Source of the DNA: Ignavibacteriales bacterium
GTDB lineage: Bacteria > Bacteroidota > Ignavibacteria > Ignavibacteriales > Ignavibacteriaceae
Assembly (NCBI GenBank): GCA_020061465.1
Contig: JAGUYG010000037.1
Coordinates: forward strand, 1 to 64,000
DNA length: 64,000 nt
Direction: 5' to 3'
This document shows positions 35,919-45,400 of this stretch, in pieces. The translations under genes and the position numbers were made by a program. Below the pieces are notes generated by a model, which worked only from the letters and a program-made list of their open reading frames with translations, was not told the origin of the DNA and searched no databases. Every line of letters starts with the position of its first letter. The first letter of the stretch is position 1.

Positions 35919-38378
35919 ATGAAAAAACCTCTCAAAAAAAAGCCGCAAGAACTGACCTCAGAAGAATTAAGATGGAAATGCAACCCGGATGTATTTGAAT
36001 TCGACTCAACAAGCGAGTTGGAACCAATTGAAGGGATACTAGGGCAGGAAAGGGCATTAAAGGCAATTAAGCTCGGTGTGGATTTACGCAGCCCGGGTTA
36101 TAATATTTATATAGCCGGTCTTTCCGGTACCGGTAAAGCAACAACTGTTAAAAAGATGCTCGAAGCGATCCGGTCTGACAGCGCAAGCTTAAACGATTAT
36201 GGATATGTAAATAATTTTAGAGATCCCGATCGCCCTATACTTCTCGTTTTTCCTGCAGGAAGTGCAAAAGTATTTAAGCAGGGAATTAACTCTGCTATTA
36301 ATCTCTTAAAAGAAAAAATTCCACAGGTATTAGACAGCGAATCATACAATGCACGCAAAAGTAAAATTATTGAGCTGTATAACGAGAAAGAACAACAATT
36401 ACTTCTTTCGTTCGACGAAAAACTCCGTAAAGAAAAGTTCTCATTAGGGCAGCTAAAGGTAGGGGATGCTACCCGCCCCGATATATTCCCCATTATTGAC
36501 GAAAAGCCTGTCCCCATTCATCAGCTCGAAGAATTACTGAAGCAGCAAAAGATAACCAAAGAAGATGCGAAACAGATTATTAAAAAGTATAATAATTATC
36601 AGCAGGAGATGCATACTTTATTTAAGAAGGGATTAAAACTTACCCAGGAATTTCAAAGCAAATTGCAGGAGCTTGAGAGGGAAATTGCGGTAAACGTTGT
36701 AAAAGGTGTAATAGATTACCTCCGGGAAAATTTTGAAGATACAAAAATACTCGAATATCTCAATCATGTTGAAGAAAACATTCTACAGAATATTCAAGTA
36801 TTTAAGGGGGTAAAACCGCAAGGAGAAACAGCTTCGGAAGGTTTTACTATTGATTATTTTAAGGAGTACGATGTAAATATAATTTTGGATAATTCTGAAA
36901 CTAAAGAATGCCCGGTTATTATTGAAACTTCACCTAATTATGTAAATCTTTTCGGCACAATAGAAAAGGTGAGCGACGGAAGAGGCGGATGGTACAGCGA
37001 TTTCACTAAAATAAAAGCCGGCTCGCTTCTCAGAGCCAACGGCGGTTATCTTGTATTAAATGTTAATCATCTCTTCGAAGAACCCGGAGTATGGAGAACC
37101 ATGAAGCGGGTATTGATTTATCGAAAGCTTGAATTTCAGGATACTTACAGTTTCTTCCAGATTTCACCTTCAACCTTAAAGCCCGAACCGATTCCAATGG
37201 ACACAAAAGTAATTCTCACCGGAAGCAATACTCTTTATTCTTTGTTATCTATGTATGAATACGACTTCAAAAAAATTTTCAAGATAAAAGCAGACTTCGA
37301 CTATGAAATAAAAAGAACCGATAAAGTACTTGTACAATACGCGAGAGTGATAAAGAAGCTAATTAAAGAAGAAGAATTATTGGAATTCGATAAGAGCGCT
37401 ATTGCTGCTTTAATCGAAATTTCAGCGCGAATTGCCGGACAGAAATACAAACTGTCAACACAATTTTCCCGAATTGCTGATATTGCCCGCGAAGCAAATT
37501 TTTGGGCTAAAGACGACGGGTTCGATGTTGTTAGTGCAGCCCATGTTATTAAAGCTTATAATTTAGCAAAAGAACGACACGGAATGCTTGAATCAAAAAT
37601 GGATGACATGATTCAAGAGCACGATCTTTTAATCGATACACAGGGAAAAAGAATCGGACAGATAAACGGTCTTGCAGTTTACAGCGCTGATTTTTATTCG
37701 TTCGGAAGACCGACAAGAATTACGGCTACTGTTTCGTTAGGCAGCGGAAGCATCATCAATGTGGAAAGAGAAGCCGGAATGAGCGGCAGGCATTATAACA
37801 AAGGAGTATTAATTATTTCCGGTTATTTTAAAGAAACTTTCGGACAAGATCAGCCTTTGTCTTTCAATGCCAACCTTGTGTTTGAACAGTCCTACGGAAC
37901 AGTTGACGGAGATAGTGCATCGTGCACTGAGATATTTGCTTTGCTGTCTACTCTTTCGGGCTTACCCATAGACCAATCCATAGCTGTAACAGGTTCGCTT
38001 AACCAAAAGGGAGATGTGCAGCCTATCGGAGGAGTTAATGAAAAAATTGAAGGCTTTTATGATGTATGTCTCAAGCAGGGCTTAAATAAAAGACAGGGAG
38101 TAACAATTCCTATTCAGAATGTAAAGGACTTAATGTTAAGAGAAGATATTGTCGAAGCGGTTCATCAGGGAAACTTCCATATTTATCCCATCTCACGCGT
38201 TGAGGAAGGAATAGAAATTTTAACAGGCGTAAAAGCAGGTAAAAAAACCGCTAAGGGTTATGAAGCCGGATCGGTTTTTGCGTTGGTCGATCAAAAAATA
38301 AAAGACCTTTACGCAAAATCGAAAGCCGCAAAAACTTCTAATAATAACGAAAAACCAAAAAAGAAAAGCAGAAAATGA
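35919..38378 (+). CDS. Lon-like ATP-dependent protease (AAA_32/LonB-like)
   Basis: 819-residue single-chain AAA+ protease. ATPase with Walker A GLSGTGKATT (about residue 70), a helical insertion with coiled-coil character (about 150-270), and a C-terminal Lon proteolytic domain with the Ser666/Lys709 dyad (DGDSASCTE and VNEKIEG). It is the predicted LonB-like group, distinct from housekeeping Lon by lacking the LAN domain. A lysine-rich tail ends the protein. Its stop overlaps the pyruvate kinase start by 4 bases. Confidence 0.93.
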   Translation: MKKPLKKKPQELTSEELRWKCNPDVFEFDSTSELEPIEGILGQERALKAIKLGVDLRSPGYNIYIAGLSGTGKATTVKKMLEAIRSDSASLNDYGYVNNFRDPDRPILLVFPAGSAKVFKQGINSAINLLKEKIPQVLDSESYNARKSKIIELYNEKEQQLLLSFDEKLRKEKFSLGQLKVGDATRPDIFPIIDEKPVPIHQLEELLKQQKITKEDAKQIIKKYNNYQQEMHTLFKKGLKLTQEFQSKLQELEREIAVNVVKGVIDYLRENFEDTKILEYLNHVEENILQNIQVFKGVKPQGETASEGFTIDYFKEYDVNIILDNSETKECPVIIETSPNYVNLFGTIEKVSDGRGGWYSDFTKIKAGSLLRANGGYLVLNVNHLFEEPGVWRTMKRVLIYRKLEFQDTYSFFQISPSTLKPEPIPMDTKVILTGSNTLYSLLSMYEYDFKKIFKIKADFDYEIKRTDKVLVQYARVIKKLIKEEELLEFDKSAIAALIEISARIAGQKYKLSTQFSRIADIAREANFWAKDDGFDVVSAAHVIKAYNLAKERHGMLESKMDDMIQEHDLLIDTQGKRIGQINGLAVYSADFYSFGRPTRITATVSLGSGSIINVEREAGMSGRHYNKGVLIISGYFKETFGQDQPLSFNANLVFEQSYGTVDGDSASCTEIFALLSTLSGLPIDQSIAVTGSLNQKGDVQPIGGVNEKIEGFYDVCLKQGLNKRQGVTIPIQNVKDLMLREDIVEAVHQGNFHIYPISRVEEGIEILTGVKAGKKTAKGYEAGSVFALVDQKIKDLYAKSKAAKTSNNNEKPKKKSRK

Positions 38379-39814
38379 TTCCTAAGCTGGTAGAGGTATT
38401 TGCCAAAACTAAAATTCTTTGCACAATAGGTCCGGCAGCTTCAACATGTGAAGATATTAAAAAGCTCATGCTTGCCGGGATGGATGGAATTAGATTGAAC
38501 TTCTCTCACGGCGATTATAATTTCTATTCAAAACTTTTTGATGATATTCATTCTGCTTGCGTTGATGAAAATTCACCTCTTGCAATTCTGGTTGATTTAC
38601 AAGGGCCTAAAATAAGAGTCGGTGAATTATCCGAACCCGAAATAGAATTAGTAACCGGACAGAATATTGAAATTACAATCGATGACATGCCCGGTAATAG
38701 AAATATCATCTCTACATCATACAAGCAATTAGTTAAAAATGCCCAAATCGGTGATCCGGTATTTATTGATGATGGATTAATCAAATTGAGAACTATCGGT
38801 AAAAAGGATAAATCGATAATATGTCTAATCGAGAACGGTGGAATACTAAAACCGCGTAAAGGTATGAATCTTCCGGGAATGCAGTTATCTACTCCTTCTG
38901 TAACTGAAAAAGATTACCGTGATCTGGAATTTTTATTAAACTACCGTGTTGATTATATCGCTTTGTCATTTGTTCGAAGTTCCAATGATATCATTACTCT
39001 AAGAGAATGGTTAAAGATAAAAAACAAATCGGTTCCGATAATTGCCAAAATAGAAAAGAAAGAAGCAGTTGATGATTTCGACGCGATTCTTAGAGAGTCT
39101 GACGGTATAATGATTGCGCGTGGTGACCTTGGCGTTGAGCTGCCTGCTCCGGAAGTGCCGGTAATTCAAAAGAAAATTATAAAACGCTGCAATGCCGTTG
39201 GCAAACTTGTAATTACGGCAACTCAAATGCTTGAATCGATGATTAATAATCCGATTCCTACGCGTGCCGAAGCTTCCGATGTTGCAAATGCAGTGTGGGA
39301 TGGGACAGATGTTGTTATGTTGAGCGGTGAAACCTCGATCGGAAAATATCCTCTCCGTGCAGTTGAATATATGAATAACATAGTTAGAAAAGCTGAAGAA
39401 CACTTAACTCCGGTACTGGATACAGAATTTGAGATTCCTCAGAATGTTGAAGAAAATCTGTTTGACTCTGTTGGAAAAGCCATAGTAAACATAAGCAGCC
39501 GAATTAATGCTGCAGCAATAGTAGTGTTTACGTTTAAAGGAAGGACTGCAAAAAATCTTGCAAAGTTTCGACCTAAAGCCAAAATCATTGCTCTATCAAA
39601 CAGCTTTGATACAATAAACAATCTTTGTTTGCGCTGGGGGGTAACATCGGTGTACCTTGAAGAAATAGTTAAAGAGCATATAGTAATCGACAAGGCAAAA
39701 AAAATGATTTTAGATTCCGGTCATGTCAAAGAAGGAGATATAGTAGTTTTTACTGCCGGGGCACCTTACTCGGAGAAGAGCCGTGCAAACTGGTTAAGGT
39801 TTGAAATAATGTAA
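38375..39814 (+). CDS. pyk: Pyruvate kinase
   Basis: 479-residue glycolytic enzyme making pyruvate and ATP from PEP and ADP. Motifs: TKILCTIGPA, GIRLNFSHG, ILVDLQGPKIRVG, IIAKIEKKEAVDDFD, IMIARGDLGVELP and ATQMLESMI. Normal length for the bacterial enzyme with a C-terminal allosteric domain. The ATGA overlap with the protease gene shows translational coupling, an unusual partnership. Confidence 0.97.
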   Translation: MIPKLVEVFAKTKILCTIGPAASTCEDIKKLMLAGMDGIRLNFSHGDYNFYSKLFDDIHSACVDENSPLAILVDLQGPKIRVGELSEPEIELVTGQNIEITIDDMPGNRNIISTSYKQLVKNAQIGDPVFIDDGLIKLRTIGKKDKSIICLIENGGILKPRKGMNLPGMQLSTPSVTEKDYRDLEFLLNYRVDYIALSFVRSSNDIITLREWLKIKNKSVPIIAKIEKKEAVDDFDAILRESDGIMIARGDLGVELPAPEVPVIQKKIIKRCNAVGKLVITATQMLESMINNPIPTRAEASDVANAVWDGTDVVMLSGETSIGKYPLRAVEYMNNIVRKAEEHLTPVLDTEFEIPQNVEENLFDSVGKAIVNISSRINAAAIVVFTFKGRTAKNLAKFRPKAKIIALSNSFDTINNLCLRWGVTSVYLEEIVKEHIVIDKAKKMILDSGHVKEGDIVVFTAGAPYSEKSRANWLRFEIM

Positions 39815-39866
39815 TAGAATTGTTTATACATTTTATTTTAATAGACGATATTTTAATTTGTTAAAC

Positions 39867-40892
39867 ATGGTAGCTGAAGAATTAAAAATAGCAAAATGGT
39901 GGGAAACGGTTGAGAATGGAAAAATTCTTTGCACTCTCTGCCCGCGTTATTGCAAGATAGGCGAAGGACAGCCGGGTTTCTGCTATATAAGACAAAACCA
40001 CGGCGGTAAGCTTTATACGATAGGTTATGGAAAGCCCACCGGCTTTGCAATTGATCCTATCGAAAAAAAACCGTTGAATCATTTCCTGCCCGGCACTGCA
40101 ATTCTTAGTTTCGGTACGGCAGGTTGTAATCTCGGATGCAAATTCTGTCAAAATTGGTCCATCAGCAAAGCAAAGCTTGACGATCTAAACGCCCTATATG
40201 CTTCGCCGGAAGATGTTGTTTCACTTGCAAAAAAATATTCCGCCCCTTCAATAGCTTACACGTACAACGATCCAACTATTTTCGGTGAGTATGTAATTGA
40301 TATTTCGAAAATTGCGCGGGAGGAAGGTATTAAATCTGTTATGGTAACCGCAGGTTATATAGATAAAAATGCACGTAAAGATGTATATAAATATATTGAT
40401 GCGGCAAATGTGGATTTAAAAGCTTTTACGGAAAGATTTTATCATAAAATAACTTTCTCACACTTAAATGATGTGCTCGATACTCTAATCTGGTTAAAAA
40501 ATGAAACAGATATTTGGTTTGAAATTACCACATTATTAATCCCCGGTGAAAACGACTCGCAAGATGAAATCAAACAAGAATGCGATTGGATACTAAAAAA
40601 TTTGGGCGATTCTGTGCCGCTGCACTTCACTGCTTTTCATCCCGATTTTAAGATGACGGATAAAGAACGAACACCGGAAAAGACGCTTACAACCGCCAGA
40701 AATATTGCACTCGACGCCGGCATTAAATTTTGTTACGTAGGAAACGTTCATAATCTCGAAGGTCAAACTACTTACTGCCCCAATTGCAAAGCCCCTTTGA
40801 TAAAAAGAAATTGGCATTCGGTTTTGATTAATAATCTTTCTAACGGGCATTGCAATAAATGCAATACACACATTCCCGGAGTTTTTTATTAA
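39867..40892 (+). CDS. amrS: AmmeMemoRadiSam-system radical SAM enzyme
   Basis: Radical SAM protein of 341 residues. The cluster motif CNLGCKFC is at Cys87, Cys91 and Cys94; the N-terminal CTLCPRYC and C-terminal CPNCKAPLIK with CNKC may hold a second metal site. It matches the AmrS/PflA-like subgroup that pairs with Memo and AMMECR1 proteins, neither of which is in this window. Its target is unproven. An in-frame TTG at 39858 exists; I prefer the ATG at 39867. Confidence 0.92.
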   Translation: MVAEELKIAKWWETVENGKILCTLCPRYCKIGEGQPGFCYIRQNHGGKLYTIGYGKPTGFAIDPIEKKPLNHFLPGTAILSFGTAGCNLGCKFCQNWSISKAKLDDLNALYASPEDVVSLAKKYSAPSIAYTYNDPTIFGEYVIDISKIAREEGIKSVMVTAGYIDKNARKDVYKYIDAANVDLKAFTERFYHKITFSHLNDVLDTLIWLKNETDIWFEITTLLIPGENDSQDEIKQECDWILKNLGDSVPLHFTAFHPDFKMTDKERTPEKTLTTARNIALDAGIKFCYVGNVHNLEGQTTYCPNCKAPLIKRNWHSVLINNLSNGHCNKCNTHIPGVFY

Positions 40893-41056
40893 ATCTTTAT
40901 TTACACATTTCGGATAAGCTACAAAATAATTTTGAGAAAAAATCCTTATAAAAATTATTGTAAATTGATTTAATCGAACATATTCCACTGCTTTTTCAAA
41001 TAAATTATCATTAAATTTGTTTTAGAAATGAATCACCTATAGAGAATTGTAATCAA

Positions 41057-41587
41057 TTGAAAAAAACATTAAGTATAATTTTAGGCATACTAATCGGACT
41101 TTTTTCGAGTTTATATTTAACGGAATTATTTAAGGGATTAACAGCTTTAATTTTAAAGGGGGAAAAAATTACTATCATATTTGAAGGACTTCTTATCACT
41201 TCAATTAGCCAAGGCGAGACAAATAATTTTTTAATTGATTTTATCGCTTTTGTTTCCCCCCTCATCGCAGTTTTAATACTTCTTGAAATTTCTTTGTATG
41301 CAATGACAAAAACGAGCAAAGATAGTTTCCGGATGATCTATCTGATTTCGCAAATAGTGTTGATAGGATTTTTTCTGTTGAACATTATTACCGGCGTTGC
41401 TGCTGTTCTGCTAAAGAATTCTTCTTACTCCGGCTGGTATTTACTTTTAGATAGTGCCGGTTATACACACAATCAAAAATTGATTTTTATGTTTTTTATT
41501 CTTCTAATATCATTTGCCTATCTAAACTTTATTTCTAAAAGGATTAGAAGATACACACCAATGATTCACCAAAATAAACCACATTAA
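41057..41587 (+). CDS. Membrane protein of unknown function
   Basis: 176 residues with about four hydrophobic helices (5-28, 57-78, 92-117, 142-162) and a basic tail (SKRIRRYTPMIHQNKPH). No family recognised. The start is TTG with only a weak upstream purine stretch. It precedes the SDR gene by 12 bases and is probably in one operon with it. Confidence 0.6.
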   Translation: MKKTLSIILGILIGLFSSLYLTELFKGLTALILKGEKITIIFEGLLITSISQGETNNFLIDFIAFVSPLIAVLILLEISLYAMTKTSKDSFRMIYLISQIVLIGFFLLNIITGVAAVLLKNSSYSGWYLLLDSAGYTHNQKLIFMFFILLISFAYLNFISKRIRRYTPMIHQNKPH

Positions 41588-41599
41588 AAAGGATGTCGA

Positions 41600-42370
41600 A
41601 TGGGGCTGCTTCAAAACAAAACTGCATTAATAACCGGAGCTACATCAGGTATAGGGTATGCATGTACCGTAACCTTTGCTGAAGAAGGTGCAAATTTGAT
41701 TATTACCGGCAGGCGTCGACAGAAATTACTGCAATTAGAAAAATTGTTGATTGAAAATTATAAAGTCAAAGTTTTATCCTTCGAATTAGATGTAAGACGA
41801 AGAGAGAAAGTTGAAGAAGTAGTAGCTAGTCTGCCTGCAAAGTGGAAGGAAATAGATATACTGGTAAACAATGCGGGATTAGCCCGTGGTTTTAGCAAAG
41901 TGCATGAATCAAACGTTGACGATTGGGAAGAGATGATTGATACTAATGTTAAGGGTTTATTGTACGTTACACGGCAGGTGCTTCCATTGATGGTTAAAAG
42001 GGAGAAGGGTCATATTATAAACATAGGTTCAATAGCCGGTGGGGAAGTATATTTAAATGGTAATGTTTATTGTGCAACTAAATCCGCAGTTAACGCACTG
42101 ACTAAAGCGATAAGAATCGATATTCTTGACAAGAAGATTAAAGTTAGTTCCATAGATCCCGGATTGGTGGAAACCGAGTTTAGCATGGTTAGATTTCACG
42201 GGGATGTTGAACGCGCCAAAAAAGTTTATGAGAACATACAACCATTAACAGCAGACGATATTGCAGACGCTGTATTATATTGTGTAACACGTCCCGCTCA
42301 TGTAAATATTAATGAGATCGTGCTTACTCCGCTTGCTCAAGCGTCAACTACATACATTGTTAGAGAATAA
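41600..42370 (+). CDS. Short-chain dehydrogenase/reductase
   Basis: 256-residue classical SDR of the YdfG/serine-3-dehydrogenase type. NADP-binding TGATSGIG, structural NNAG, catalytic Tyr157-x-x-x-Lys161 (VYCATK) with serine in INIGSIAGG, and the C-terminal VNINEIVLTPLAQ seen in YdfG relatives. YdfG oxidises 3-hydroxy acids such as serine or 3-hydroxypropionate, so a hydroxy-acid substrate is plausible. The ribosome binding site AAAGGATG precedes the ATG. Confidence 0.92.
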   Translation: MGLLQNKTALITGATSGIGYACTVTFAEEGANLIITGRRRQKLLQLEKLLIENYKVKVLSFELDVRRREKVEEVVASLPAKWKEIDILVNNAGLARGFSKVHESNVDDWEEMIDTNVKGLLYVTRQVLPLMVKREKGHIINIGSIAGGEVYLNGNVYCATKSAVNALTKAIRIDILDKKIKVSSIDPGLVETEFSMVRFHGDVERAKKVYENIQPLTADDIADAVLYCVTRPAHVNINEIVLTPLAQASTTYIVRE

Positions 42371-42474
42371 AATATTTGTTAGTTTGATATGAGCTAGTAG
42401 TGATTTTTTATTGAATAGGATTTGAGAATAGTTAATAACACAAGACCACATTAATTCATTTTCCGGTTTATGCC

Positions 42475-45400
42475 ATGAATTTGGCAAACGAAAATATATC
42501 TAACGTTAACTCACCGGATGAACCTTCTGCTTTAGATTCAATCCTTCAAACTCTTATACACAAATTACAAAATATTCCTCCCAAAACTGATGAAATAACA
42601 ATTGAATGTGACAAACTTTGGAAATACTTCTCGTCTTTATCTACTACAATTGAACCGGAGAGAATTAAATGTTTGCTTCCATTTTTACGGAAGAGTAAAG
42701 GCGAAATTACGGCTCAGCTTTTTTCAGTTTGCGAAGATATAGCAAGAAAATTAACCGACCCGTGGATATTCATGGAAAGTCTTTTAGACTCATGGAATGA
42801 AGATTTAATATTTAGAGCGCTTGACCTGTTAGAGAAACTTGCAATTGAAGGTTTAATTAAAGTTGATTTAAGAGTTATTAATTTCATTGCAGATAAATTA
42901 GATATTGAGAACTCGATACTAAGCACTCAAAAAGCTCTCGAAAAAATTTCGGCTATTGTAAGTCTTATACCGGTGGAATCTCCTGAACCAGAAAGCGATC
43001 CTTTGCTTAAAATTTATTTGGAAAATAAAGATAGAAAATCTCGTGTTCTTGCAGCCAAACTTTTAGATTTACGAAGTGCTCCGGCTCCTGAAGAAACAAT
43101 AAAAAAATTATTAGGATCCGAAGCTGCTAAAATTCTTACACCATATCTTGCGTATACCCGCGCAGCTTATCTTGATTTGCTTTATTTAGTCCCTGCATTC
43201 AATAAGCCCCAGCCAATCCTTGAATCGTTACAGCATTGTGAAAGAGTTTGCGGAGAGAATATCCTAAGGGAAGTAATAGCAAAGCTTGGATGGAAGTACG
43301 TAAACTATGGTTTATCAGTAAGGCATTATGTGGGTATATCTTTTGAAGGATCGCTTCCACTATTTCTTTCTGAAAATGAAGCCAAACTTTTTGAAAAATC
43401 TGTCAATGCTCGAAGAGTTTCTGAATTTTTTCTTTTCTCCGCACATGGGGGCTTACCTTTTGAAAGCGAAACATCAGTGGACAGCGACAAACCCGTTACA
43501 CTTTTTCGTACCTATAATTTAGCTCACGCCGATTTACTTCAGGAGATTCTTGATATTGCTCCTCTCACACCTCAAAAGATTAGAAAAATAATTGAACTAA
43601 CAGACAGAATAGTTGATGATTTTATAATGCTCTTCAAATCATACTCAGAGGAATGTTCAATTCTTCATGATGTATATGAAAAAATTAAATATAAAATACT
43701 CGACGAACTGAATCGCGATCCGTCGAAGACACAATTATCTGCCAATATAACCCGTCTTGTTCAAATGTTTGAAGATCCGCATACAATCGGTGAGGTTCAC
43801 ACTTTACACGGACTAAAAAGATATTTACACCAGAAAGGTCTTCAATTAGGATTTAAGCTGGTTGATCAATCCAAATCACCAAACCAAAGTGTAAGCATTG
43901 TTCTTGCATCAAGGACAAAAGTCTTATCGGTTATTCAAAAAATTAACTATGCAGATTTTGAATCGGGAATCGAAAAAGAATTTTCGTTCAACAAAATTCC
44001 TTACCCGGTTAAAGATGTAATTGACGGATTTGAGCGACAACTCTTGCATGGACAGGAAAGTTTTCCTAACATAAATATTTTTTGTTACGGGAATGAAGTG
44101 CATTATTTTGTTTGGTTTCGCAATCACCCGGTATTTATCAGGATTGATTTCTCGCCACCTTTACAGGGCGGAATGATTGACCTTCAATACTTTGCTATTA
44201 GTAACTACGAAATTGCTGATCATCCCAACATAAATCTCGATGCAATTAAAATTTTCTTTCAATCACTGGAATTCGATGTCCAGTTGGACGGTACCCATTT
44301 ACATGCGAGGTATGATAAAGAACGTGCTCTCGATTTAAGCCAGCTTTGTGAGAGAGTTGAATATCTTTTCTGTCTTGTTCCTTACTTGATGGATTTAGAT
44401 TGGGTGATTGGTTCATTAAAGCTTAGATCAGAGGCAAAATTAAAAATTGCTAAAGTATGGGCAGAGATGTTTAACAGGTGGGGAGCGCTCCCTGTGAACA
44501 AACTTCTGACAAAAGACAAACTCGGAATATTACAAGATATATTAACTACTACGGATGGTGAGCACGAATTAGTTTGGCCCGGTGAAGATAATTATCAAGA
44601 TCGATGTTCAATACAGATCCCGCGTGGATTTTTTAAACAAATTTTTTATTCGATTGATAATCTCGGTTTGAACATTCCAAAATTTTCTGAGGAGAACTTC
44701 AATCGGCTTGGTCAAATTTATTTGGAAAAAAAGCTGCTTAATTATTTGCGTGAAGCTTTGACTGACGGTGAAATTGTTGAAACGCCAGAAGGATTGAATA
44801 AAACTCCGGAAGATTTATTTCAAATAATTCACGAAGCATATTGGTTTGCAATAATCCTAAGCAGTGGAGGGAAGGATTTAGAATCATCAACAGCTCTTGC
44901 TAAAGTGATAATTCCCTTAGAGCAAACCTTGAAATTTCAAACTACAGGTACTTTGGAGAGTTTTAAAGTACAAACATCAATTATTCCACTCAGAGGAAAG
45001 AACTTACGAATTTATGTTTTACGTGATTATAACGGAATTATTAGAATGGCATTTTATATTCACGGAAACTCACTCTATCAAAAGAGAAAAGTTGCGGGTG
45101 AGCCCTGGGAAACGAACGCAGTTCTATCTCCTATTGAGCTTATGTCATTACTCCGGAGTAATAACTACATTGTCACAGGATCAGAACCATCTGTTGAATC
45201 AATAAAAGAAGAAATTCAAAAAATTCAAGATGAATTGCTCCTGCACCCAAAACCTGTATTACAGATTCAAACTCCCGGTGAAAAAGTTGTTATGGGATTA
45301 AGCGCTTCACCCGGCAGATCTGCCGGCAGAGTTCTGCTTGGTGTTAGAGGAAGATTACCGGAAGAATTTATCGATCACATTTTTGTTGCTCCTTCTGTAT

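Noticed and set aside
35919-38378. Housekeeping Lon
   Set aside because: The N-terminal LAN domain is missing and the ATPase region matches the AAA_32/LonB-like group instead.
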